Assembly: GCA_963575745.1 (NCBI GenBank)
Contig: CAUYUJ010001381.1
Coordinates: 356,768 to 418,767 of the forward strand
From: Prorocentrum cordatum
Lineage: Eukaryota; Sar; Dinophyceae; Prorocentrales; Prorocentraceae
DNA length: 62,000 nucleotides
Reading direction: 5' to 3'
The notes beneath the pieces were generated by a model. The model did no database searches and was not told the origin of the DNA. It saw only the letters and a program-made list of their open reading frames with translations. Shown here piece by piece: positions 10,551-20,535 of the stretch (positions are counted from its first letter, which is position 1; each line of letters begins with the position of its first letter). The position numbers were made by a program, and so were the translations under genes.

Positions 10551-10975
10551 CACACTTCGTGCTCTTCGACCTCCCAGAACTCCATTCCCGGGCCACATTC
10601 TGAATGCCCGGAGCCAACTGTAGGCCACTTCGTGCTCTTCGACTTCCCAGAACTCCATTCCCGGGCCACATTTTGAATGCCCGGAGCCAACTGTAGGCCA
10701 CTTCGTGTCTTCGTCCCAGAACTCCATTCGGGCCACATTTTTGCCCCCAGTAGGCCACTCCCAATTCCCGGGCCACATTTTGGATGCCCGGAGCCAACTG
10801 TAGGCCACTTCGTGTTCTTCGACTTCCCAGAACTCCATTCCTGGGCATGATTTTGAATGCCCGGAGTCAATTGTAGGCCACTTCGCATGATTTTGAATGC
10901 CCCGAGCCAACTGTAAGCCACTTCGTGTTCTTCGAGTTCCCAGAACTCTACTCCTGGGCGACATTTTGAATACTG
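10551..10975. repeat. 73-bp tandem repeat, about 6 copies
   Basis: The phrase GAATGCCCGGAGCCAACTG followed by TAGGCCACTTCGTG recurs. Marker positions near 10602, 10675, 10782, 10855, 10895 and 10968 give spacings of 73, 107, 73, 40 and 73 bp. The 40 and 107 are a unit shortened by about 33 bp and one lengthened by about 34 bp. The reading frames over it are artefacts of the repeat. Confidence 0.85.
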
Positions 10976-12298
10976 AGGCAGGCTGATGTTGAGGCTGAGG
11001 CAGGCTGAGGCTGAGGCAGGCTGAGGCTGAGGCAGGCTGAGGCTGAGGCCGAGGCTGAAGGCAGCTGAGGCTGAGGCTGAAGCAGGCTGAGGCTGAGGCT
11101 GAGGAGGCTGAGGCTGAGGCTGAGGCTGAGGCTGAAGGCTGATGCTGAGGCAGGCTGAGGCTGAGGCTGAGGCTGATGCAGGCTGATGCTGAAGCAGGCT
11201 GAGGCTGAGGCCGAGGCTGAAGGCAGACTGAGGCAGAGGCTGAAGCAGGCTGAGGCTGAGGCTGAGGCAGGCTGAGGCTGAGGCTGAGGCTGAGGCTGAG
11301 GCAGGCTGAGGCTGAGGCTGAGGCTGATGGCTGAGGCAGGCTGAGGCTGAGGCCGAGGCTGAAGGGCTGAGGCTGAGGCTGAGGCTGAGGCAGGCTGAGG
11401 CTGAGGCTGAGGCTGAGGCTGAGGCAGGCTGAGGCTGAGGCTGAGGCTGAGGCTGAGGCTGAGGCTGAGGCTGAGGCTGAGGCTGAGGCTGAGGCTGAGG
11501 CTGAGGCTGAGGCAGGCTGAGGCTGAGGCTGAGGCTGCAGGCTGAGGCTGAGGCAGGCTGAGGCTGAGGCCGAGGCTGAAGGCAGACTGAGGCTGAGGCT
11601 GAAGCAGGCTGAGGCTGAGGCTGAGGCAGGCTGAGGCTGAGGCTGAGGCAGGCTGATGCTGAGGCAGGCTGAGGCTGAGGCTGAGGCTGAGGCTGAGGCA
11701 GGCTGAGGCTGAGGCCGAGGCTGAAGGCAGACTGAGGCTGAGGCTGAAGCAGGCTGAGGCTGAGGCTGAGGCAGGCTGAGGCTGAGGCTGAGGCAGGCTG
11801 ATGCTGAGGCAGGCTGAGGCTGAGGCTGAGGCTGATGCAGGCTGAGGCTGAGGCAGGCTGAGGCTGAGGCCGAGGCTGAAGGCAGACTGAGGCTGAGGCT
11901 GAAGCAGGCTGAGGCTGAGGCTGAGGCAGGCTGAGGCTGAGGCTGAGGCAGGCTGATGCTGAGGCAGGCTGAGGCTGAGGCTGAGGCTGATGCAGGCTGA
12001 GGCTGAGGCAGGCTGAGGCTGAGGCCGAGGCTGAAGGCAGACTGAGGCTGAGGCTGAAGCAGGCTGAGGCTGAGGCTGAGGCAGGCTGAGGCTGAGGCTG
12101 AGGCAGGCTGAGGCTGAGGCAGGCTGAGGCTGAGGCTGAGGCTGAGGCAGGCTGAGGCTGAGGCAGGCTGAGGCTGAGGCCGAGGCTGAAGGCAGACTGA
12201 GGCTGAGGCTGAAGCAGGCTGAGGCTGAGGCTGAGGCAGGCTGAGGCTGAGGCAGGCTGAGGCTGAGGCTGAGGCAGGCTGAGGCTGAGGCTGTGACT
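10974..12298. repeat. CTGAGG minisatellite with a 155-bp higher-order unit
   Basis: About 1.3 kb of the hexamer CTGAGG with regular interruptions (GGCAGGCTGA, GATGCTGA, GGCCGAGGCTGAAGG). The variant GGCCGAGG falls at about 11715, 11870, 12025 and 12180, exactly 155 bp apart, which shows a higher-order repeat. Earlier copies (11211, 11353, 11570) are less regular. On the minus strand all three frames of the hexamer are free of stops (Pro-Gln, Leu-Ser, Ser-Ala), which explains the 459-residue Ser/Leu/Pro/Gln/Ala frame at 10948-12327. I do not call it a gene. Confidence 0.95.
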
Positions 12299-12872
12299 GC
12301 GACTGCCGTTGCCACTGCGACTGTCATCGCGAATGCGACTACGACTGCGAGAACAGCAGAATTCTACAACTGGATTCTCATCTGAATCTTAAGGGGAATG
12401 CTTCCAGATATGCTCCTACACATCGCTGTTAGGTTGCTTTGCCGGGATAATTTTATATTATATGCATGTTAATTTAGACTCACGCCTTAAGCCTGGTCGT
12501 TGCGATGCGCTTGGTTCTCCCTCCCCCCCACCCCCCGACTTTTAGGGGATCTTCCGCCGTGATATGGAGCGGGGGCAACGCAGTAGCGAGCGCATCAGTG
12601 GCCGTTGTGGCTCAAGGCGTCGACGCCACGATACATTCTGCCAGTATCATTACATGATCCTGGCTACAATCGCGTGAAGGAGCATATCTTATTCATTTGT
12701 ACGTCAGCCTCAGGGTTTGCCATCCTCCGATGAGTTGTTTTCTATTGGGGCCTCCTGGGGGTTCTTGGGGCCTATTGGAGGCGTACATCTTGTCGCTGGG
12801 CTGTCTCGGGCTGGTATTGGGGCACGTTGCAACCGTTTTGGGGCTGTCTTTTGCTGTCTCCGAACCGCCCAG
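12299..12872. other. Upstream region of the R3H-repeat gene; no separate gene
   Basis: The last few bases of repeat drift into GACTGCGACTGC-like sequence, then unique DNA with a C-run near 12525. The frame of the R3H gene stays open back to 12717 but its translation there (GASWGFLGPIGG) looks like non-coding GGGGCC-type sequence. A CCCAG just before the ATG at 12873 could be a splice acceptor. Confidence 0.4.
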
Positions 12873-13670
12873 ATGCCGACGATAAGCAATCCTGCGGGAA
12901 AGGGGGTGTTTCGGTCCGCGCATGTGCGGCGGCGGATGTCTGCGCTGCGCGTATTCCAGGAGATCAACACTTCCGGCAGCAACGCCGTGTCGTGGAAGGA
13001 ATGGAAAGCTTTTTTCAAGGATGTAGGACTGGGCGTGCAAGAGAAGATGGCAGAGATGAATCGCGTAAATATTGAAGTCCGCGCCAAGATGCAGGAGGAC
13101 AGAGTGCTGAAGAAGGTCAAAGAGCAAACGCACAAGGTGTCCAAATCTTCCAAGAAATCAGTGCCGAAAGATACTGCTCAGGACGACGGCCCCCAGCGAC
13201 AACCGCAGACCGGCGTCGCGCATGAGGCTCAGGAGCCCTTGCCTGCGGTCTGGCAGCGCTTCTACGATGAGCTCTCCCTGCTGCAGGACGACGAGGGCAA
13301 GGAGTACGCTTCTCTCACGGACGAGGAGGTGGGCGCGGTCCGGTCGGCGTGCCAGGCGCTCGGCCTCACCATGTGCCAGAAGGTCGACGGCGGGCCTGTC
13401 ACCGTGTACAACTACAGCACGTTCGCCAAGGAGACGCGCAAGCGGCTGCGCGCACTGAAAGAGGAGCGCTTCCTCGAGTTTCCGACCGAGCTCACCGACG
13501 TCCAGCGCGGCATCGTTCACGGCATCGCCGAGGAGCTCGGCCTCGCCTCCTACGACCGAGGCCAGGGTGAGGAGAAGAGCGCGGTGGTCGCCAACACCAA
13601 AGGGTTCGCCGAGAGGATCCGGACGGAGTTCGCCGCCATCGAGCTGGGAGGCAGTCGGCTGTACACCGAG
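12873..13670 (+). CDS. R3H-repeat protein, exon 1
   Basis: Starting at the ATG at 12873, residues about 25-55 form an EF-hand-like helix-loop-helix with a degenerate loop (INTSGSNAVSWKEW: hydrophobic at position 8 and Glu at 12, but few acidic ligands). A Lys/Glu-rich helix follows. Then come two R3H-like repeats: EEVGAVRSACQALGL with FAKETRKRLRAL, and TDVQRGIVHGIAEELGLASY with NTKGFAERIRTEF. The second keeps the R-x3-H core (RGIVH) of this single-strand nucleic-acid-binding fold. The best exon end is GAG|GTTCGG at 13670, which keeps phase with the next exon. Codon use looks like a real gene, with far fewer shadow frames than its neighbours. Likely nucleic-acid binding; biological role unknown. 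Confidence 0.7.
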
Positions 13671-13836
13671 GTTCGGAGGAGGAAAAGGTGCTCATACCGC
13701 TAGCCTTCGCCCGTTTTGCCTTTTCCGGCCTCTAGGGATGTCCCCACCGCCTGATTCGCCTCGAATTCTGGTCAGAACGCACCCTGGGAGAGGTCCGGGG
13801 AGTAGCGGTATCGGTACCTTTTTGGTTTCCCCAGAG
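13671..13836 (+). other. Probable spliceosomal intron (166 bp)
   Basis: The two coding blocks are in different frames. Donor GAG|GTTCGG and acceptor TTTCCCCAGAG|GCG join them in phase, giving LYTE followed by AFSPCQRHIV, which matches the spacing before the other R3H repeats. A second acceptor (CCAG at 13834) would break the phase with this donor. cDNA would decide. Confidence 0.55.
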
Positions 13837-14632
13837 GCGTTCTCCCCTTGCCAGCGCCACATCGTCCAAGCAGTCGCGGACTCTCTGGATCTTTGGGTGC
13901 GCCCGTCGCAGGGTGCCCTGGAGGTGTTCAGCCTCGACGACTTCGGGAAGGGCGTGCGCAGAGACCTGATGGCGCTGACGGACGGTGCGGAGATGGCCTT
14001 CCAGCCCGCTCTCTCGGAGCAGCAGCGGAAGATCGTCTTCGCCATCGCGGAGGACCTGGGACTCGTCGCCGTGGACACCGGCAGCGACGACTGCAGGCAG
14101 ATTGCGGTTGGCAACATGACAAGCTTCCTGGAGGAGGTCAAGGCCAAGCTGCAGCCGCTGAAGCGAGGGCAGATGCACGCTTTTGCCAAGAGCCTGACGC
14201 CTGTGCAGAGCAGTGTCGTGCACATGGCTGCCGCGCAGATGGGCCTGTACTCGGAGACGATGCTGGAGGGCGATGACACCTGGGTCGAGGTGCACAAGTT
14301 GTACCCCGGGCAGACCGCTCCGTACCGGCAACCCCCGCCTCTGCAGATGATCGATGCCGGCAGCCATGCAGATGCCCAGCAGCCCCCCCCCGCCGTCCCC
14401 GACGTGGCCCGCAGCGTCAGGCGGCGTGGCTCCGCAGTCGGTGGCGCCAGCGCCGCGGCAGCAGAGGCCCGCTCCCAGGAGCCACCAGCGGGCAGCGCCC
14501 CCGCCGAGGAGGCCCGCAGCGTGCAGGCGGCCGTGCACGCGGGGGGCTGCGGCGGCGAGGACCAGGACGGGGGCGCAGAGAGCCGTCGGTCAGAGCAGGG
14601 TCCGCGGGAGGTCCGCGCGGAAGTCTGTGGCT
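13837..14632 (+). CDS. R3H-repeat protein, exon 2
   Basis: Continues the repeat series: SPCQRHIVQAVADSLDLWV (repeat 3, Gln where R3H has His), LSEQQRKIVFAIAEDLGLVAV (repeat 4) and TPVQSSVVHMAAAQMGLYS (repeat 5, His kept). Repeats 3 and 4 are each followed by a segment ending in a V+..L..L helix. The repeats share the pattern (E/Q)-Q-R-x-I-V-x-x-x-A-x-x-L-x-L. After VEVHKLYP the sequence becomes Pro/Ala/Arg-rich and probably disordered or intronic; the end at 14632 is a guess. A good acceptor-like TTTTCCCTCGCAG lies at 14674. Confidence 0.6.
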
Positions 14633-14728
14633 CGGCTTTGGGCCCTCCGCCCTGCACCCCCTTTTCCCTCGCAGGCGACTTCCCGCCCCCAGTCCCGACC
14701 CCTTCCAACAATCAGGCAATTTACCGGC

Positions 14729-14902
14729 ATCGTTTAACCAATCCCCATCCCCATCCCCTTCGAGACCCCCACCGAATTACCACCCCAGTTGGGGATACAC
14801 CCCTCGAAACTCGAAGGGAACGACCTATATCCCTACCTAGGGGGGTAAATCGGTCAGTGGGGCCCAGGCCACGCCGCTGGGGATGGGAATCGTTTAAACG
14901 AT
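14729..14902. repeat. Fold-back element with 25-bp imperfect arms
   Basis: The left arm at 14729-14753 (ATCGTTTAACC, then repeated CCCCAT) matches the reverse complement of 14878-14902 (GGGGATGGGAA, then TCGTTTAAACGAT) at 22 of 25 positions, with about 124 bp between. It lies downstream of R3H exon 2 and before the next coding block, so it would be intronic if both belong to one gene. It could be a MITE or an introner-like insertion; no target duplication was identified. Confidence 0.55.
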
Positions 14903-15210
14903 ACTCAGTTTAGAAACGAGGGGGAACTCGGGGATGCACCCCCAGAGCGCTATTCGAACGCCCCCCCTCGTATATCCCGAGTTGGGCCGTGACTTGTTGC
15001 CAGTTGAAGGTCCCACAAAAGTGGGGATTGGAGTCGATATAGCGTTCATTATTATTCCCTGGCGCGCGCGACGCGCACAAGGGACGGCGCCAGAGGCGCC
15101 GCAAGGGGTGTGGGGAGGGAAGTCCGGCGCCCACCAGGGAAAATCCGCGAGGCGCCGACCAGGGTTTATGCTAGTGCTTCTGCTGTTGAGTTCCCGAGGA
15201 GGAGAGTCTC

Positions 15211-15528
15211 ATGCAGAAAGCCTTCGACACCTTCGCCACGGGCAACTTCCAGGGGCAGAAGATCTTCCTTCGCTTTCCAGATCTGAAGGAGTTGGTGTCC
15301 AAGATCCCGGGGGTCACTAGTGCCAACACGTTTCACAAGTACGAGAAGGAGTTGGAAAGCGCGTTCAATGACACGATGCAGCTGCAGATCGACATGGACC
15401 TGAGGTGCAGCAAAGGCTTGACATTCCGATGGTTCCAGGTATTTATCCAGGCGGCCATGCGGAAGATTGGAAAGAACGCCCTGGCATTCTTGTTCACACT
15501 CGGCCAGAAGCGCGAACCTAAAGCATGA
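15211..15528 (+). CDS. 105-residue coding block, possibly last exon of the R3H gene
   Basis: ATG at 15211, TGA at 15526. The translation (AFDTFATGNFQGQKIFLRF, DLKELVSKIPGVTSANTF, then a Lys/Glu-rich helix and FRWFQVFIQAAMRKIG) looks like a genuine helical domain. Its opening F-D-x-F-x-x-x-x..., Phe-rich, then DLKELVSKIPG resembles the EF-hand-like part at the start of the R3H gene. It may be a separate small gene or the 3'-terminal exon of the same gene; strand and spacing allow both. I recognise no named family. Confidence 0.5.
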   Translation: MQKAFDTFATGNFQGQKIFLRFPDLKELVSKIPGVTSANTFHKYEKELESAFNDTMQLQIDMDLRCSKGLTFRWFQVFIQAAMRKIGKNALAFLFTLGQKREPKA

Positions 15529-16799
15529 ACCTCGGTGTTGCGTGCGTGTGCTTAGCGCACGCATTCAAAAATTTTCCTCCTGCCCTTGAGGCGCAAGCGT
15601 GCAGATCATCGCGGCCACCAGGCAAGCGACGGCCGGTGACTTTGACGAATTACTATCCTTTTCTGTTGTACTGCATTGTCAGGACTTCAGCTTCAAATGC
15701 GCTTCAATTGGTCTGCCCTGGCGAGCTCGCGCGCGCTCAGTCGGGGCCCACTGATGCCGATTGGCAGATCGCTATTTTTTATGTCTGTCATGTTCCTCTC
15801 CATCCTCTTCCTCTTCCTCCTCCTTCAATTCCCGGCCCTGGCACCAGGCCCGTTATAGGTCTGGTGCCCACCGGGGCCAGGCGTGTCGGCCAGAGGTCCT
15901 GATCGCGCCGTCTTCCTCCTCCTCCCTCCGCTCCATCTCCGTGCTGACCTGACCTGACGAAAGCCCGCACACGTCGTACCCCTGGGTCGCAGGCGCTGAG
16001 AGCGGGCTGAGGTAGCCCGCCTCGCACGCGTGGCCAGCCCCCACCGAGATAGGTGCGAAACTTGGAGGGTGGAGGAGCAGGTGAAGGAGAACCTGGTCCT
16101 CGTCTCTTGGCATCCTGATGAGGAGACCTGCAGGTTGCAGATCGCCCGGCCCGCTCGGTACGTCTTGGTCATGCGGGTAGCGCGGTGGACCACGTATCTG
16201 GCCCGTAGCGCAGTCGACGCGGTGTTGTGCATCAGTGGTTTGGCTCACGTGGACAGTGCGGTACCTCGCGGCTTCAGGCTGGCCGGTCGCGCCAGGTGTA
16301 ACCCATTTTCTGTTTCTTTTCGCCTTGGTTGCGCATGGGAGGCGTCCTTCAATTGAAGCTCCTCGCTCTGTTCCCACTCGCGCAGCCTTAGAGGCGCTGA
16401 TTGAGCGTCTGAGCGGATGAGCACGCATAAATATGGTCCAAGCGTGCGAACCAGAGATATACCCCTTCTTGCTGATTAGCTGCTCGATCGCCCAGGATTT
16501 CGAACACGTGTCCCGTCCTACTGCCATTTCGCGAAGCGGCGAGCCATTGCCGTTCGCATGGTGGCGCCGCCGATGGCCTCCAGATTCGCAGGCTTAATGG
16601 AAACTGGCTGTCTGGCCTCATACACTGATGGTCCAACTACCCGAGGCGTCGTCGAAGCTCCAAGCGTGGTCCTCGAGCCCGTTGAGCCGCCGTTGGTTTT
16701 GTTCAGCCTGGTGATTCGAATGCACCCTCTTCCTCGCAGCACCGTAGTAGTGGTCAGTGGAGGCGCAGGCACGTTGTCTCGAGTCCTTCGCCCCTTCTT
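15529..16799. other. No gene recognised
   Basis: Short frames only. There is a pyrimidine-rich stretch at about 15790-15840 and 15905-15950 (CCTCTTCCTC type). No tandem repeat, RNA gene or known domain seen. Confidence 0.5.
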
Positions 16800-18230
16800 T
16801 CAGGGCAGCCCTCGTCGTGGCTGATGCTCTGCGGCAGGCTGTAGCTCTCTTCGTAGCTGTAGCTTCCCTTTGACTGTAGCCATCGGCGTGGCTGGCGCTC
16901 TCCAGCAGGTGGTAGCCCCCTTCGTTTTTGCGGCTCTTTTCGTCGAAGGTTTAGCTCTCGTGGTCGTTGTAGTTCTCCTTCAGGGTGCAGCTCTTCTCTC
17001 AACGGTAGCTCTCGTTGTGGCTGCCGCTCTCTTTCAGGGTGTAGCTCTCATCGGGACTGTAGCTCTCGTTGTGGTTGTAGTTTTCCTTCAGGGTGCAGCT
17101 CTCTTTGTAGCTGTAGCTCCTGTTGTGGTTGTACTTCTGCAGCAGGGTGTTTCTCTCCTCGCAGCTGTAGCTTCCGTTGAGGCTCTAGCTCCCGTTCGAG
17201 CTGTAGCGTTCGTCGTGGCTGTAGCTCTCGTTGAGGCTGTTGCTCTGCTTCCTGTTGTAGCTCTCGTTGCCCTTGCAGCTCTCGCCGGAGCTGTGGTCCC
17301 TGCTCAGGCTGGAGCGACACTTGTGGCTGTAGCTCTTGCTGAAGCTGTTGATCTGCTTCAAGCTGTAGCTCTCCTTGTAACTATAGCTCTCGATGTGGTT
17401 CGTCATCAGGGTGCAGCTCTCCTGGTAGCCACAGCTTCCGTTGCCGCTGTAGCTCTTGACTGTACCTCTCCCCTCAGGCTGTGACTCTCTTCGTGGTTGT
17501 TGCTCTCGCTGCGGTAGCCCAAGTTCCCGCAGGCTGAAGCTCTCGTTGAGGCTGTAGCTCCCGTTCAGGCTGCAGCTCTCCTCGTGGCTGTCGCTCTCGT
17601 CGGCGATGCAGCCCTCCTTCAGGCTGTAGCTTCCCTCGTAGCGTCGGCTCTTCCTCTGGCTGTAGCCCTCGTTGTGGCCAGTGCTAGGCGCCAGGCTGTG
17701 ATTCTCCTTCAGGGTGTAGCTCTGCGAACAGCTGTAGCTCTCGTCGTGGTTGTGGCGGCGCTCGCTTTGCCATGCCTGGTAGGCTGTAGATCTCGTTCAG
17801 GCTGTAGCTTTCTTTGCGACACTAGCCCTCGTTGTATTGTGTCTTGTGATCTGCTGCAGGCTGTATCTCTCCTTCAGGGTGTAGCCCCTCATAGCTGTAT
17901 CTCTCGTAGTGTCTGCAGTTCTACTTTCCTCCAGGCTGCTGTTCATCTCGTGGTTGCCGCTCACATTGTTGCTGGTGCTCTGAGGCAAGCTGCAGCTCTC
18001 GTTGAGGCCGCAGCTCCCGCTCAGGCTGTAGCGCTCCTTCAGGTTGTTAAACTATTTGAGGCCGGTACTCTCTCACACGCCGTAGCCCTCCTAGTAGCTT
18101 TAGCTCTCGCTGTGGTTGCCGAGCTTCCTGGGGCAGTAGCACAGGCTCTTCCCAGTGTGCTCTCCCGTAGCCGTAACTGTCGGTAGCAGTAGTTTTCGTT
18201 GTGGTTGTAGCTCTCTAAGTCGGAATCGTC
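16800..18230. repeat. Degenerate 18-bp minisatellite
   Basis: Two alternating 18-mers, AGCTCTCGTTGTGGCTGT and AGCTCTCCTTCAGGGTGT, with many variants, run for about 1.4 kb. Because 18 is a multiple of three, all strands give long low-complexity frames: plus-strand Val/Ala/Leu-rich (VALVVVVALLQGVALL) and minus-strand ESYSxNESY or ELQPQRELQ. I read these as repeat artefacts rather than membrane or coiled-coil proteins. Confidence 0.8.
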
Positions 18231-18730
18231 GGCTGCCAGGTCGGCCAGGTCGTACTGCTCCAGCCGATTTCCACGATGCAGCTCGGTAACTTCTTCCTTC
18301 TTAGCTTCCCCTTCCTTTCTTAGCCTCAACGGCCCCTTCGGGCTTCTTGGCCTCCGCCGCATTCCTGGCCTTCTCAGCTCACTCTTCCTTCTTAGCCTGA
18401 ACGGCCTCGGTTCTCCCAGCCTCGAGCGCATTCCTTGCTTCCTGTGCTATCTCTTCTTCGGCCACTTTCTCAATTTCCCTAGCTATCCTGGCCTCTGTAT
18501 TCCTAGCCTCGACGGCCTTCCTGGCCTCATCAGTCGCTTGCTTGGCATCTGCGTTCGTAGCCTCACCAGACTGTGTAGCTGCGTAGCCATCTTGGCTTCG
18601 AAGGCCTTCCTGGCCTCCTCTCCTTTCCTGGCCTTCTTGACTTTCTTACCCTCCCCTTCCTGTCTGGCCTCATTGGCTAGTGCTGTCTTGGCCTCCTTTG
18701 TCTTTCTGGCCTCCTGTGCATTCGGATGGA
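18231..18730 (-). repeat. Low-complexity Lys/Glu/Ala-rich region (minus-strand frame)
   Basis: The plus strand repeats TTCCTGGCC and TTCTTAGCCTC motifs. On the minus strand it reads as an Ala/Lys/Glu-rich helix (EARKTKEAKTALANEARQ, KKVKKARKGEEARKAFEAK, LRKEGEAKKEEVTEL) ending near LADLAADDSDLESY. It could be a decayed exon for a coiled coil or simply another repeat. No start, splice sites or partner domain supports a gene. Confidence 0.45.
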
Positions 18731-18799
18731 TGTGTACACATATGTTAGCCAGCGTGGACCCCAAGCAGTGTGCTTGCAATCTATGCGTTGCAACCAACA

Positions 18800-18950
18800 T
18801 GGTGCTATCAGACTTCAGTTGATGTTGTGCAATCAATGTGGTGCGAAGCAACGTGGTGCAACGCAATGCACGGCAATGCAAAACAATTCAAAGCAACGGA
18901 AAGCAACGAAAAACAATGCAAAGCAATCTATGTAGTGCAATCTAACGGCC
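18800..18950. repeat. Roughly 10-bp periodic repeat (CAATGCAAAG type)
   Basis: Units such as CAATGCAAAA, CAATTCAAAG, CAACGGAAAG, CAACGAAAAA and CAATGCAAAG follow each other at about 10-bp spacing. Confidence 0.7.
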
Positions 18951-18964
18951 GGGGCGAGCGGCGA

Positions 18965-19140
18965 CGGCGTCGACGGGGCGGCGACGGCGACAACATAGTC
19001 GACAGACTGACAGGCAGGCCCAGCCGACGGGCGGCGACGGGGCGGCGACGGCGGCCACGTAGCCGACAGACCGACCAGCATGCCCAGACGACGGGCGGCG
19101 ACGAGTCGGCAACGGCGGCCACATAGCCGCCGTACCGACC
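18965..19140. repeat. 64-bp tandem repeat, 3 copies
   Basis: Markers CAACATAG (18991), CCACGTAG (19055) and CCACATAG (19119) are 64 bp apart, in a GGCGACGGCG-rich unit ending CAGGCCCAG or ATGCCCAG. Confidence 0.8.
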
Positions 19141-19203
19141 GTCAGGCCCAGTTCCGTAGAAGGGAAGCAAGAACCCCTAAATACAAGCACTGTATGTGGG
19201 AAT

Positions 19204-19272
19204 CTATATAGATGTGTGTATGTGTTTACACATATATATATATACATATATATATGTATATATGTATATACC
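19204..19272. repeat. TA-rich microsatellite
   Basis: Runs of ATATATAT and TGTATATATG, including TGTGTATGTG at the start. Confidence 0.9.
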
Positions 19273-20305
19273 CCCCGGGGGACGAGGCCTTACAGCTAGA
19301 AGCTGGGGCCTCGACCCTCCATGGCCAGAACTGAGGGGACCCCCAGCCCTCGCCAAGACAGCGTCTAGATGGCTCTCCACGCCACCAGATGGTCCAGATG
19401 GCCCCAAGAAGGTTGCAACAGACGCTTCTGAGACGGCCCAGGAGGCCCTCGCGAGATCTTCAAGCGGCTTCCAAGGGACGTCTTGGGGCCCGCTTGAGAC
19501 CGAACGAAGCATGCGAGGAGACGCCCTGGGCCCCAGGAGCCACGCGACGAGCCCCGGCCGATCTGGTGACTTTTGGTCCGGGCCCCTTCAGTAATCTCGA
19601 GGATTGACGGCTGAGGCTCAAGGGATTAGGCAACGGACTTCGGGACACTCCACTTCGTGCCACAGGGGCGCGGATATTCGTGGTCTTCTCTGCCTGCCTT
19701 GCATTCATAACCGCCCCTTCCTTGATCTCCCCGGCCTGCCACAACTCCTCAGCATGTTTGTTCCTCCTCTGCCTTCTCCTGGCGTCTTCGTCCTAGGTGT
19801 GGTATTCCTTGTAGCAGCCACCAAAGTCGTAAAATAATTGACAGCCCTCGTAAGCCTGAGCGCAATGATCGGTCTCGTCCGTTTGGTCGTACACGGTCTG
19901 GTGGTCTACGTAGAGCATGTCAAGCGGGTTCTCTGTGTGCAGAGGGAGGGGCGGACTGAAGGCCTCGGCGTCGGGGTTCCGCTATGTATTCTGCTGTCGC
20001 TGCCGTTGCTCGCAATCTGGCTCTGCACTCAGGATGCATCTCTCATCCTCGTTGCGGCCCACGCTCGTGTTGTGCCCCCCCTCTCGGCTGCAGCTGTTCT
20101 CGTAGTTGCATATTCGCCTAATGTTGTAGTTTGGTCGCCCTGGCAAGGGCGTTGGACGCGATGGTGACAGCATCGCTGAGAAGCGGTTGTCGTCCATGCC
20201 AGAATGCGTACCCAACACGCCTACATGCCGATAGCGTATTCGTACTCGGTCTCGGCATGGTTGCAGGTGTATCTCCGCGAAGATTGGGTCAGTCTTGTGT
20301 CTTTG
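19273..20305. other. No gene recognised
   Basis: Frames of 60-130 codons are open on both strands, none with a domain I know. The 19838-20167 plus frame is hydrophobic (Leu/Val-rich) but its base pattern resembles the adjoining minisatellites, so I leave it uncalled. Confidence 0.4.
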
Positions 20306-20535
20306 ACCTTCGTCGTTCTAGAGGATTATCACGTTGATAATGGTGATGTTCAGGTGGATCGTAATGTAAATCACGTGGGTCGTGAGTTACGTGGATCGTG
20401 AGGCACATCACGCTGGTCGTGAGGTATATCATGAAGGTCGTGATTCATGCTCCGTAGATCATGCGGAGTTTGATGGGGGTCGTGATGTATTCTCCTTAGG
20501 TTACAGTGCGCGTCGCTTGGATCGTGAGGTAGATC
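20306..20535. repeat. 21-bp degenerate repeat (GATCGTGAGGTACATCAC type)
   Basis: GTGGATCGTGAG, GCTGGTCGTGAGG, GAAGGTCGTGATT and GGGGGTCGTGATG recur, mostly every 21 bp. On the minus strand it reads HDLHDIP, HDQRDVP, HDPRNSR: a seven-residue repeat that simply mirrors the 21-bp period. Confidence 0.75.

Noticed and set aside
10948-12327. 459-codon minus-strand frame (Ser/Leu/Pro/Gln/Ala)
   Set aside because: The hexamer CTGAGG has no stop in any minus-strand frame, so the frame is a by-product of the minisatellite.
16870-18186. Two ~200-codon hydrophobic plus-strand frames that could look like membrane proteins
   Set aside because: The Val/Ala/Leu pattern is the direct reading of an 18-bp minisatellite.
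10974-19140. CRISPR array
   Set aside because: The repeats are contiguous or degenerate minisatellites without unique spacers of even length, and the genome is eukaryotic in style.
19838-20167. 109-codon hydrophobic frame
   Set aside because: No known family, base pattern like neighbouring minisatellites, no start context or neighbour supporting it.
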